Shown: positions 56,735-64,000 of the stretch, piece by piece
How positions within the stretch are numbered: position 1 is the stretch's first letter
How the letters are laid out: each line of letters opens with the position of its first letter
Source of the DNA: Gemmatimonas sp.
GTDB lineage: Bacteria > Gemmatimonadota > Gemmatimonadetes > Gemmatimonadales > Gemmatimonadaceae
Length of the DNA stretch: 64,000 bases
Reading direction: 5' to 3'
NCBI GenBank assembly: GCA_023910675.1
Contig: JAAVWC010000014.1
Span: forward strand, 38,796 to 102,795
Translations under genes and position numbers: made by a program
The notes under the pieces: model-generated
Database searches by the model: none
Told to the model about the DNA's origin: nothing
Seen by the model: only the letters and a program-made list of their open reading frames with translations

Positions 56735-56824
56735 CTGGCAGTCCCGCGCGCCGTCGGCATTGTCGTGCCGGTGTTCAGCACGCATGATTGATACGCCCGC
56801 TGTCCCCGCCTGGAGGAGGTCTCG

Positions 56825-58184
56825 TCAAGAAGTGTGTAAATGCGCGTCAGGCGGCGGCTTTCTGGGTGGGTGACATAGCGGGGATTTCGATGCCATCGGC
56901 GTAGCGGACGCCACGATACACATCGCGGCACTGCTCCGGCGCGTTCAGCTTGCGAAAGCGCTTCTCGGCGACGCGCAGCAGCCGCCAGATGATGGCGGTC
57001 GCGCGGTCGACGTTCTTGAAGCGCTTGGCGGCACTGGTCCGCAGCCGCACCGCCGCGAAGGGCGATTCGACGACGTTGGTGGTGCGCAGATGGCGCCAAT
57101 GCTCTTTCGGAAACTGGTAGTACGTGAGCATCCGCGCCCAGTCGCGATCCAGACGCTCGCACGCTTTCGGGAAGCGGAGCCGATAGGCGCGGTGGAAGCG
57201 CTGCCGCTCCTGCTCCGCGTCGGCAACGGATTCGGCGGCGGCGATGCGCTGTACCGCGCCCTGCACGTCCGGCTGGTGTTTGAGCGGGGCCGCGTCGACC
57301 ACGTTCCGGAGCTGGTGGTTCCAGCACCGTTGCTCCGCCGCGTGTGGCCATACCTGGCCCACCGCGTTCCACAGGCCCAACGCGCCATCGCCAATCACGC
57401 AGGCGGGGGCCGGCAGGCCGCGCGCCGTGAGATCGCGCAGGATCTCCGCCCAGCGCTCGCTCGACTCGCGGTGGCCGCTCTCGACCGCCAGGACCACCTT
57501 CGTGCCATCCGCGAGCGCGGCGATCAGCACCAACAGCGCGGCCTTCGTCGACTCCAGGCCGGCCTTCACGTAGATCCCGTCGGCCCAGACGTACACGGGC
57601 TCGAGCGCGGACAAGTCCTGCGTGCGCCACGGCGCGTAGTCGCGCTGCCAGTCTTCGGTCAGGCGTTGCACACGGCTCGCACTCAGCGGCGCGCCATCGC
57701 CCAGCAGCCCGCGCAGCGCCCGCGTGAAGTCGCCGCTGGACAGGCCGTGCAAATACCGCTCCGGCAACAGCGTCGCGATCTCCGGCGTGCGGCGCTGAAA
57801 CAACGGCAGGATCCGACTCTCAAAGCGCGCGTCGAGCCCACGCACGCGGGGACGACGAATCGAGATCGTGCCGTTCATCAACGCCACCTGTCGGGGCTGC
57901 CCGTGGCCATTGCGATAGCCGACGACGGCATCCGCCGCTCGGCGCTCATGACGGCCGCGACCCAGCAGCGCGTCGACCTCGTCGTCCAACACGCGCTGCA
58001 GGCAGGTTTGCACTTGCTCACGAATACACGTTTCCAGCGTCGACCAAGTCGGGCTTGACGCGGTCGCAGGAATGTCGATCTTCATCACGGGCGGTGGCTC
58101 CTTTTTGTTGCCGGGATTCTCCCGGGGGTGACTGGGTTACCTGAAAAGGTGCCACCGTCTGCCGTTCATTTCCACACTTTTTGA
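56825..58184 (-). mobile_element. IS256-family insertion sequence
   Basis: Imperfect terminal inverted repeats flank the transposase: TCAAGAAGTGTGTAAATG at the left and TCAAAAAGTGTGGAAATG (reverse complement of the right end). Length about 1360 bp. The two flanks share CGCCTGGAGG (ends near 56817 and 58203), but I cannot find a convincing 8-bp target duplication. Boundaries are estimates. Confidence 0.8.
56847..58088 (-). CDS. IS256-family transposase
   Basis: A 413-aa Mutator/IS256-type transposase. Domain marks: VVGYRNGHGQPRQVALMNG (N-terminal, about 55-73), the first catalytic Asp in VYVWADGIYVKAG (about 168), the second Asp in CVIGDGALGLWNAVG (about 234), and the Glu in TTNVVESPFAAVRLRT (about 345), forming the DDE triad; the C-terminal helix HLRTTNVVE is also family-typical. 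The frame appears complete with all three acidic residues present, so the element may be active. It lies in reverse orientation, between the SGNH gene and the TonB-hybrid gene. Confidence 0.92.
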   Translation of the reverse strand: MMKIDIPATASSPTWSTLETCIREQVQTCLQRVLDDEVDALLGRGRHERRAADAVVGYRNGHGQPRQVALMNGTISIRRPRVRGLDARFESRILPLFQRRTPEIATLLPERYLHGLSSGDFTRALRGLLGDGAPLSASRVQRLTEDWQRDYAPWRTQDLSALEPVYVWADGIYVKAGLESTKAALLVLIAALADGTKVVLAVESGHRESSERWAEILRDLTARGLPAPACVIGDGALGLWNAVGQVWPHAAEQRCWNHQLRNVVDAAPLKHQPDVQGAVQRIAAAESVADAEQERQRFHRAYRLRFPKACERLDRDWARMLTYYQFPKEHWRHLRTTNVVESPFAAVRLRTSAAKRFKNVDRATAIIWRLLRVAEKRFRKLNAPEQCRDVYRGVRYADGIEIPAMSPTQKAAA

Positions 58185-58207
58185 TTGTACCTCGCCTGGA
58201 GGTTCCT

Positions 58208-59398
58208 GTGCGTCTGTCGTCGCCAATGCCTGTCGCTGTCTCGCTGAGCGTGCTCGCTGCAGCGGTCGCTGGCCATATGCTTTGGCCGCAGCCGCTTGAG
58301 GTCACGGCCGCGTATGGCAGCGCGGTGCGCGTCCTAGACGGCACGGTGCGCGGCGTCGTGCGTGATGCGCAGGGCACTCCGGTGGCGAGCGCCGAGGTGC
58401 AGTGGTTGCCATCGGGGACCGTGGTGCGCAGCCGGGAAGACGGCAGTTTCCTCCTCAGCGGCGTGCCCGCAGGCCCCGTCACGGTGCGCGTGCGCCGGAT
58501 TGGCTATCAGCCGCAGCAGCGCGAGGTCACGGTCGCCGACAAAGGAACGGTCGTCGCCGATTGGCGATTGGCGCGGGCGCCGCAGCAGATGGCGGTGCTG
58601 AATGTGAACGCGCGGAAGGAGCCGTCCGACGGTCGACTGGCCGGATACCGGGAGCGGCTCGACGCCAAGCGCGGCGGCCACTTCATCACGCGCGAGCGGA
58701 TCGAGCAGTCGGGCAATCGCAATCTCCTCGACGCCTTCCGCGGCATTCCCGGCGTGCGCATTTCGACGCCGGCGCGCGGCGTGAACGCCGGCAAGGTCGT
58801 GCGCTTCCGCTCGAGCACCTGCCAACCGCTGGTGTTCATCGACGGCTTTGCGGCCACGGCGGCCGACTTCGATTTCGAATCGATCGACCTCAACATGGTC
58901 GAGGGGATCGAACTGTATCTCTCCTCGAACTCGGTGCCACCGGAGCTGATCGGGTCGCGCGGGCTCGAGCAGTGCGGGGTGGTGGCGGTATGGTCACGGC
59001 CGACCCAGCTCCGCGTACCGCGGGCCAAAGGGACCGACGAACGGCGTGCTGAACTGGTGAAGGAATTGGCGGCGGGGACCGTGCTCACGGCGGAGCAGGT
59101 CGACTCGACCGCCGCCCTCGCGAACGGCGAGCTCGAGGTGTTGTACCCCGAGCCGTTATGGCGCGCGGGAGTCAGCGGACAGGCGACCGTGGAGTTCGTC
59201 GTCGACGCACGCGGTCGACTGGATTGGGCGACGCTGGCGGTGGTCTCGGCGACCAACGATGCCTTTGGCCGCGCAATAATCGAGGCGTTGGTGCCCGCCA
59301 AGTGGGACGCGGCGACGAAGGGACGAAGTCCGGTTGCCCAACTGGTCGTGTTGACCATCGAATTTGCGCGTCCGCCGTCGGTTTCTCCTGTCCGGTGA
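58208..59398 (+). CDS. CarboxypepD-plug-TonB hybrid protein
   Basis: A 396-aa protein. GTG at 58208 is preceded by GGAGG (5 nt spacing) and followed by RLSSPMPVAVSLSVLAAAVA, a signal/anchor. Order: carboxypeptidase-like regulatory domain (about 45-120: GTVRGVVRDAQGTPVASAEV, RRIGYQPQQREVTVAD), a TonB-plug-like region (about 150-265: SGNRNLLDAFRGIPGVRIST, VVAVWSRPTQL), then a C-terminal TonB_C-like domain (about 310-395: GQATVEFVVDARGRLDW, VPAKWDAATKG). A receptor plug joined to a TonB-like C-terminus without any barrel is unusual; the protein may bridge TonB and receptors or be a regulator. It sits right after the IS element. Confidence 0.7.
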   Translation: MRLSSPMPVAVSLSVLAAAVAGHMLWPQPLEVTAAYGSAVRVLDGTVRGVVRDAQGTPVASAEVQWLPSGTVVRSREDGSFLLSGVPAGPVTVRVRRIGYQPQQREVTVADKGTVVADWRLARAPQQMAVLNVNARKEPSDGRLAGYRERLDAKRGGHFITRERIEQSGNRNLLDAFRGIPGVRISTPARGVNAGKVVRFRSSTCQPLVFIDGFAATAADFDFESIDLNMVEGIELYLSSNSVPPELIGSRGLEQCGVVAVWSRPTQLRVPRAKGTDERRAELVKELAAGTVLTAEQVDSTAALANGELEVLYPEPLWRAGVSGQATVEFVVDARGRLDWATLAVVSATNDAFGRAIIEALVPAKWDAATKGRSPVAQLVVLTIEFARPPSVSPVR

Positions 59399-59730
59399 CC
59401 TGCACAAACGATTTGTTTGCAATTAGTTACGGGCAAGCCGCCGTGGCGCTTCGGGAGGCAGCTTTCGTCCCCGTAACGAAGAACCTACGCGGGTCAAGTG
59501 CTGGAAAGCTGGGACGAGTGACATTGCGTTGGGTTGAACGGGTCGGTTAGGTTCCGCCCCATGTGTCGAAACTGTCACACCTGCATCCGTTTCTGTCACG
59601 GTGACGGGTCGGCGGGTGCTGATGTTGTAGAAACACGAGCTGTGACCCAGGCTTTCGCGACATGTCGCCGGCAGGGTCGTCCGGTCCCCCCACAGGACCG
59701 CTAGTAACTCCCCCTAGAAGAGGACAACAG
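59399..59730. other. Intergenic region before the SusC gene
   Basis: A 332-bp gap. It contains the small palindrome GTCACGGTGAC (59595-59605) and a GGTCC/GGACC pair near 59690, either of which could be part of a regulator site or a weak hairpin. No promoter with good -35/-10 spacing was found and no gene. Confidence 0.4.
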
Positions 59731-62700
59731 ATGGGAAGCGCACAGTCAGCAATGCGCGTGCTGCGTACAGCGGCCGGCATTGCGCTCCTGATGTCGCCGA
59801 TAGCGGCTGCGAAGGCGCAGACCGTTATCCGCGGCACAGTCACCACGCAGGGCACGGGAGCGCCGGTTCCGGCCACCGTCGCCATCCAGTCGATGGGGCT
59901 CTCCGCCATCGCGTCCGAGCAGGGGCGCTACACCCTGACCATCCCGGCGGGTCGCGCCACCGGTCAGCAGGTCATCATCACGGCCCGCTTCATCGGCTAT
60001 ACGCCGCGCAGCACGCCCATCACGCTGTCGGCGGCCGATCAGACGGTCAATTTCGAAATGAAGGCGGACCCGTTCCGCCTGAACGAAATCATCACCACCG
60101 GTACCGCCGACGGTCAGTCGGTCAAGAAGCTCCCGTTCTCCGTGGCCAAGGTCTCGGCTGAACAGCTCAAGGACGTCCCGGCCTCCTCGCCGGTGGCCGC
60201 CCTCGCGGGTAAGGTCGCTGGTGCGCGCGTCGCGCTCGGCGTCGGTAACCCGGGCGCCGCTCCGGCCATCCGTCTCCGTGGCTCAACCAGCCTCGGTGTC
60301 GGCGGCTCCGCGCCGCTCATCATCGTCGACGGCGTCATCACGCGCTTCTCCATCGCCGACATCGACGCCCAGGACATCGAGTCGATCGAAGTCCTCAAGG
60401 GTGCCGCGGCCTCGGCCTTCTACGGCTCCGACGCCGCCAACGGCGTGCTCTCCATTACCACCAAGCGTGGTAAGGACATCAAGGACGGCACGACGCGCGT
60501 CTCGGTGCGCTCGGAAATGGGTAACTCGTCGCTCAACAAGTGGGTGCCGCTCAACGAGTTTCACAACTACACGCTCAACCCCGATGGCTCCATCCTGCAG
60601 ACCGCCGCTGGCGCGCGTCCGCTCGACGGCATCATCTCCGATAACGCCTACCCCACGTCGGGCGACAGCCGGTATCGCAACCAGCTCAAGGAATGGCTGG
60701 GGCAGGGCCAGTTCTACTCGAACAACATTCAGGTCGGCTACCGCCGCGGCGGCACCAACCTGAACAGCTCGTTCACGTCGGACCACAACGCCGGCGTCAT
60801 GCCCTTCCGCAGCGGCCAGTTCCGTCAGTCGGCCCGCGCGAACATCGACCAGCAGATCAACCCGAAGCTCGACTTCGGGTCGTCGTTCACGTACTCGCTC
60901 AACCGTAACGACTACGATCCGAACGACAGCCAAGGCTGGTTTGCCCTGCTGCAGTCGCCGCCCGACATCGATCTGACGCGCCCCAACGGCGCCACCGATC
61001 CGGTCGAGTTCAATCCGGTGCTGCCATCGTGGGCCGCCAACGCCCGTGGCAACCCGCTCTACGGTCTCAAGAACACGGGACTCGCGCTGCGTCGTGAGCG
61101 CATTCTCGGCTCGGCCAACCTGCGCTACAAGCCGACCAGCTGGCTGCGCCTCGAAGGCCAGTACGGCACGGACCGCTCCAACACGAACACCAACGACTAC
61201 AACTTCAAGGGCTTCCTCAACTCGTCGGGCGTCCCGACGGACGGTGGCCTCGGGTTGTCGAACGGCGTGAACGTCGCGGAAAACCTCCAGGCGAACGCGA
61301 TTGCCACGAAGGTGTTCTTCGGCAATCTGTCGTCCACCACGCGTGCGACGTACCTGCTGGAAAAGCAGACGAACAATAGCTTCAGCGCATCGGGTAATGT
61401 GCTCACCGTCGTCGGCGTGCCCGACCTCGACGCCATCAACCCGGCCAACAACTTCGTCGGCTCGAGCAGCACCACGCGCAACGCGCAGAACTACTTCATC
61501 TCGCAGGGCTTCGACTTCAAGGACAAGTACGTCGCCGACTTCCTCGTGCGTCGTGACGCCTCGTCGCTCTTCGGTTCCGCCACGCGCTGGGCGAGCTTCT
61601 ACCGCATGTCCGGTTCGTGGCGTTGGAATGAAGACCTCAAGATCCCCGGCATCCAGGAAGGCCGTCTCCGCGCCTCGCGCGGTACTGCCGGTGTGCGTCC
61701 GGAGTTTGCCGACCAGTACGAGACGTACTCGGTCAACCAGGGCCAGATCAGCAAGAACCAGCTTGGCAACAAGAATCTGAAGCCGGCTACGCAGACGGAA
61801 AACGAGTACGGCCTGAACGTCACGTTCCTCGACCGTTTCGACGCCGAAGTCGTGTACGCCGAGCGTAACACGGAAGATGCCTTCCTTCGCGTGCCGCTGT
61901 CGCTCGCGCAGTCGGGTGGCTTCCAGAATCAGGTGCAGAACGCCGCGACGGTGTCGGCCAAGACGTGGGAATTCTCGCTCCAGAGCCGTCTGTATGATGG
62001 CAAGGACGTGAGCTACAACGTCGGCTTCACCGCCGACCGTACCCGTCAGCGTATCGACAAGCTCGGTCGCGCGCCGTACCGCGTGAACGCGGGTGGTCAG
62101 AGCCAGAACGTCTTCTACTATGCGGAAGGCGAAGCGCTCGGCATCATCTACGGCAAGAAGTGGCTCCGCTCGATGGACGAAGTCGCGCAGCAGGGCCTCG
62201 ATCAGAGCCTGTTCACGGTCAACAGCGACGGCTACGTCGTCCGCAAGGCCCAGCTGAACACCGGCGCCGAAGCGCCGATTGCCTTCCGCAACGCGGCGGG
62301 TAGCGATCAGGTCGTCATCGGTGACGTGAACCCCGACTTCTCGTTCGGCTTCACGCAGAACCTCCGCTTCAAGAACCTGTCGCTGTACGCGCTCATCGAC
62401 GGTGTGAAGGGCGGCGACATCTACAACTTCACGAAGCAGTGGATGTATCAGGACGGCCGTCACGGCACGCAGGGACAGGGGAACCGTCCCGAAGCCGACC
62501 GTCGTCCGCTCGCCTGGTACTCGGGCGGTCTGTACGACGGCCTGAACGCCAACTCGCACTTCGTCGAAGACGGCAGCTATGCCCGTCTCCGCGAGCTCAG
62601 CGTGGCCTACCAGTTCACGCCGAACCTGCTCCGCAAGGTCGGTATCAACGGTCTGGCAAACGGATTCAAGTTCTCGATCGTCGGCCGCAACATGCTGACG

Positions 62701-62823
62701 TGGACGAACTACTCCGGCTTCGACCCCGAAGCCAACTCGGGCGGTGACTTCAATTTCCGCATCGACGGCTTCCGCTACCCGAATTTCCGCACGGTCACGG
62801 CGATGATCGACGTGTCGTTCTGA
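59731..62823 (+). CDS. SusC/RagA-family TonB-linked outer-membrane protein
   Basis: A 1030-aa protein. ATG at 59731 follows AGAAGAGGA; signal peptide ends KAQ (residue about 30). CarboxypepD-like domain about 32-110 (IRGTVTTQGTGAPVPATVAI, QGRYTLTIPAGRATGQQVII), then the SusC plug: FSVAKVSAEQLKDVPASSPV, LAGKVAGARVALGVGNPGA, PAIRLRGSTSLGVGGSAPLI, IVDGVI, and IESIEVLKGAAASAFYGSDA, NGVLSITTKRG. A barrel of about 760 residues ends MIDVSF. SusC partners with SusD in uptake of glycans or peptides; the downstream SusD gene supports this. Ligand not known. Confidence 0.93.
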   Translation: MGSAQSAMRVLRTAAGIALLMSPIAAAKAQTVIRGTVTTQGTGAPVPATVAIQSMGLSAIASEQGRYTLTIPAGRATGQQVIITARFIGYTPRSTPITLSAADQTVNFEMKADPFRLNEIITTGTADGQSVKKLPFSVAKVSAEQLKDVPASSPVAALAGKVAGARVALGVGNPGAAPAIRLRGSTSLGVGGSAPLIIVDGVITRFSIADIDAQDIESIEVLKGAAASAFYGSDAANGVLSITTKRGKDIKDGTTRVSVRSEMGNSSLNKWVPLNEFHNYTLNPDGSILQTAAGARPLDGIISDNAYPTSGDSRYRNQLKEWLGQGQFYSNNIQVGYRRGGTNLNSSFTSDHNAGVMPFRSGQFRQSARANIDQQINPKLDFGSSFTYSLNRNDYDPNDSQGWFALLQSPPDIDLTRPNGATDPVEFNPVLPSWAANARGNPLYGLKNTGLALRRERILGSANLRYKPTSWLRLEGQYGTDRSNTNTNDYNFKGFLNSSGVPTDGGLGLSNGVNVAENLQANAIATKVFFGNLSSTTRATYLLEKQTNNSFSASGNVLTVVGVPDLDAINPANNFVGSSSTTRNAQNYFISQGFDFKDKYVADFLVRRDASSLFGSATRWASFYRMSGSWRWNEDLKIPGIQEGRLRASRGTAGVRPEFADQYETYSVNQGQISKNQLGNKNLKPATQTENEYGLNVTFLDRFDAEVVYAERNTEDAFLRVPLSLAQSGGFQNQVQNAATVSAKTWEFSLQSRLYDGKDVSYNVGFTADRTRQRIDKLGRAPYRVNAGGQSQNVFYYAEGEALGIIYGKKWLRSMDEVAQQGLDQSLFTVNSDGYVVRKAQLNTGAEAPIAFRNAAGSDQVVIGDVNPDFSFGFTQNLRFKNLSLYALIDGVKGGDIYNFTKQWMYQDGRHGTQGQGNRPEADRRPLAWYSGGLYDGLNANSHFVEDGSYARLRELSVAYQFTPNLLRKVGINGLANGFKFSIVGRNMLTWTNYSGFDPEANSGGDFNFRIDGFRYPNFRTVTAMIDVSF

Positions 62824-62852
62824 TCCCGCTGATCACATAACGGAGACTATTT

Positions 62853-64000
62853 GTGAAGACTCGTATCCTTCGCTCGATTTTGGCGCCCGCCGCGATGTTG
62901 TCTGTCGCGGCCTGCGCCGAGCTCGAAGTGGCCAACCCGAACAACCCCGACATTGCCCGCGCACTCGCCAGTCCGGGTGACGTGGCCAAGATCGGCAAGT
63001 CGTCGGTGAACAGCTGGTATCGTACCTCGACGCACCAGGAGCCGTACATGATGCTCCAGGTGACGGCGGACGCCGGAACGGCCAACTTCGGCAACTTCGG
63101 CATGCGCTTCAACAACCTCGAGCCGCGCATCGCCTACAACAACAACTCCGCCGGCGGCGACGCCAACGCGACGGTACAGCCCTGGGACGCCAACTACGGT
63201 GCCCTCGGTGCGGCCAACGACGCCCTCAAGGCGCTCGCGGCCGGTATCACCATCCCGGGTGCCGACGGCAACGCCAAGACGCAGTCCGCCGCGCTCTTCG
63301 CGCAGGCGGGTGCGCTCACCAATCTGGCGCTGTTGTTCGACAAGGCGTTCGTCATCACGGAACGCACGGACCTGACGACCGCCCCCACGCTCATCCCGTA
63401 CACGCAGGTGCGTGACTCGGCGCTCAAGAGCTGGGACGCGGTTATCTCGTTGACGACTGGTCGTACCTGGTCGTGGGATTCGGACGTGATGCCGTTGACG
63501 GTGCCGCAGTCGGCAGCCAACATCGCACGTATCGCCAACACCATGGCGGCGCGGACGCTCATGCTGTCGGCGCGCACCGGTGCGGAGAACACGGCGACGA
63601 ACTGGCAGCGTGTCCTGTCGTACGCGGACAAGGGCATCACTGGTGCGGGCCTCACCGACATTGACTTCAGCGTCGTGAGTGACGGCGAAAACGTCTGGTT
63701 CAGCAATATCATCAACTACGGCAACCTCGACTCGTGGACGCGTGTTGACCAGCGTCTCGTGAACCGCATGGCGCCGAACGTGCCGGTCAAGTACAACGGT
63801 ACCAACGTGCCTCCGGTCTCGACCGATCGTCGTATGAGCGCCGTCACCGTGCCGTGCACCGGCGCCGGTCAGCCGGCCGCCTGCCTCACGGGCATCACCA
63901 CCGACTACGTGTACCTCGGAACCGTCATCGGTGACCCGGCCCGCGGCATCTTCATGCAGTCGCCGTACTATCACCGCCGCTGGCGTGATGTGTCGTACGC
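62853..64000 (+). CDS. SusD/RagB-like outer-membrane lipoprotein, 3' end outside window
   Basis: The GTG start at 62853 is preceded by CGGAG; the frame runs off the window after about 382 codons. Product opens MKTRILRSILAPAAMLSVAAC, a lipoprotein signal with lipobox SVAAC (Cys21), then AELEVANPNNPDIARALASP, the usual SusD-type opening. The body has alpha-helical TPR-like segments (ALFAQAGALTNLALLFDKAF, IARIANTMAARTLMLSARTG) as in SusD proteins, which form a lid on the SusC channel and bind ligand. Lies 29 bp after the SusC stop. Truncated only by the window end. Confidence 0.85.
   Translation, partial: MKTRILRSILAPAAMLSVAACAELEVANPNNPDIARALASPGDVAKIGKSSVNSWYRTSTHQEPYMMLQVTADAGTANFGNFGMRFNNLEPRIAYNNNSAGGDANATVQPWDANYGALGAANDALKALAAGITIPGADGNAKTQSAALFAQAGALTNLALLFDKAFVITERTDLTTAPTLIPYTQVRDSALKSWDAVISLTTGRTWSWDSDVMPLTVPQSAANIARIANTMAARTLMLSARTGAENTATNWQRVLSYADKGITGAGLTDIDFSVVSDGENVWFSNIINYGNLDSWTRVDQRLVNRMAPNVPVKYNGTNVPPVSTDRRMSAVTVPCTGAGQPAACLTGITTDYVYLGTVIGDPARGIFMQSPYYHRRWRDVSY

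Overview
The window is GC-rich, gene-dense bacterial chromosome. Its content fits Gemmatimonadota (Gemmatimonas-like): several very large TonB-dependent receptors with carboxypeptidase-like N-terminal repeats, a SusC/SusD pair, a PorV/PorQ-type outer-membrane protein beside a large protein with a type-IX-secretion-like C-terminus, DUF1552/DUF1592 cytochrome-type genes, a compact primary sigma factor without region 1.1, and GWxTD and DUF5117-type proteins. This assignment is inferred from gene content; no rRNA or other species marker is present.

Layout. 1-1278 is the end of an outer-membrane barrel gene, closed by a hairpin. 1426-5563 holds three GT4 glycosyltransferases and a PAP2 phosphatase, probably for glycolipid or envelope glycan synthesis; two of the glycosyltransferase genes converge and overlap. 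5679-11499 is a minus-strand block: ankyrin protein, Tat-exported DUF1552 protein and DUF1592-type haem protein. 11573-11864 is a palindromic minisatellite with a 14-bp period. 11874-19637 has a small exported protein, a DUF5117-type zinc protease, a GT2 glycosyltransferase, a lipoprotein, an ATC-hydrolase-like protein, a membrane protein and a family B DNA polymerase. 19762-25836 has a TonB receptor, a NamZ-like muramidase, a DUF1028 protein, a PEBP protein and a small exported protein.

25910-26550 is a cluster of five tRNA genes (Pro, Arg, Val, Gly, Ala), all minus strand. 26879-30121 carries the sigma factor, an MlaF-like ATPase, a Nudix hydrolase and an AraC-like regulator. A 226-bp imperfect palindrome and a CRP/FNR-type site separate these from atpA-atpG-atpD-atpC, which encode F1 subunits only. 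A LytTR regulator follows.

36368-46794 is one forward block: TonB receptor, 1440-aa secreted protein with a sorting-domain-like C-terminus, PorV-like protein, small barrel and lipoprotein. It ends at a strong terminator and looks like a dedicated outer-membrane secretion and surface-display operon. 46977-50472 (minus) has a propeller-like exported protein and a GWxTD/TPR gene split by a frameshift. 51302-52482 is a tandem array of about ten 119-bp palindromic units; a solo relative lies at 46864-46956. The array ends just before a tightly packed operon (52499-56734): carbamoyltransferase, SxtJ-like membrane protein, a 49-aa DUF5989-type protein and an SGNH/TPR protein. An IS256-family element (about 56825-58184) follows, then a TonB-domain hybrid protein and a SusC/SusD pair cut by the window end.

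The most distinctive features are the recurrent large intergenic palindromes, the type-IX-like operon and the carbamoyltransferase/SxtJ/DUF5989/SGNH cassette.
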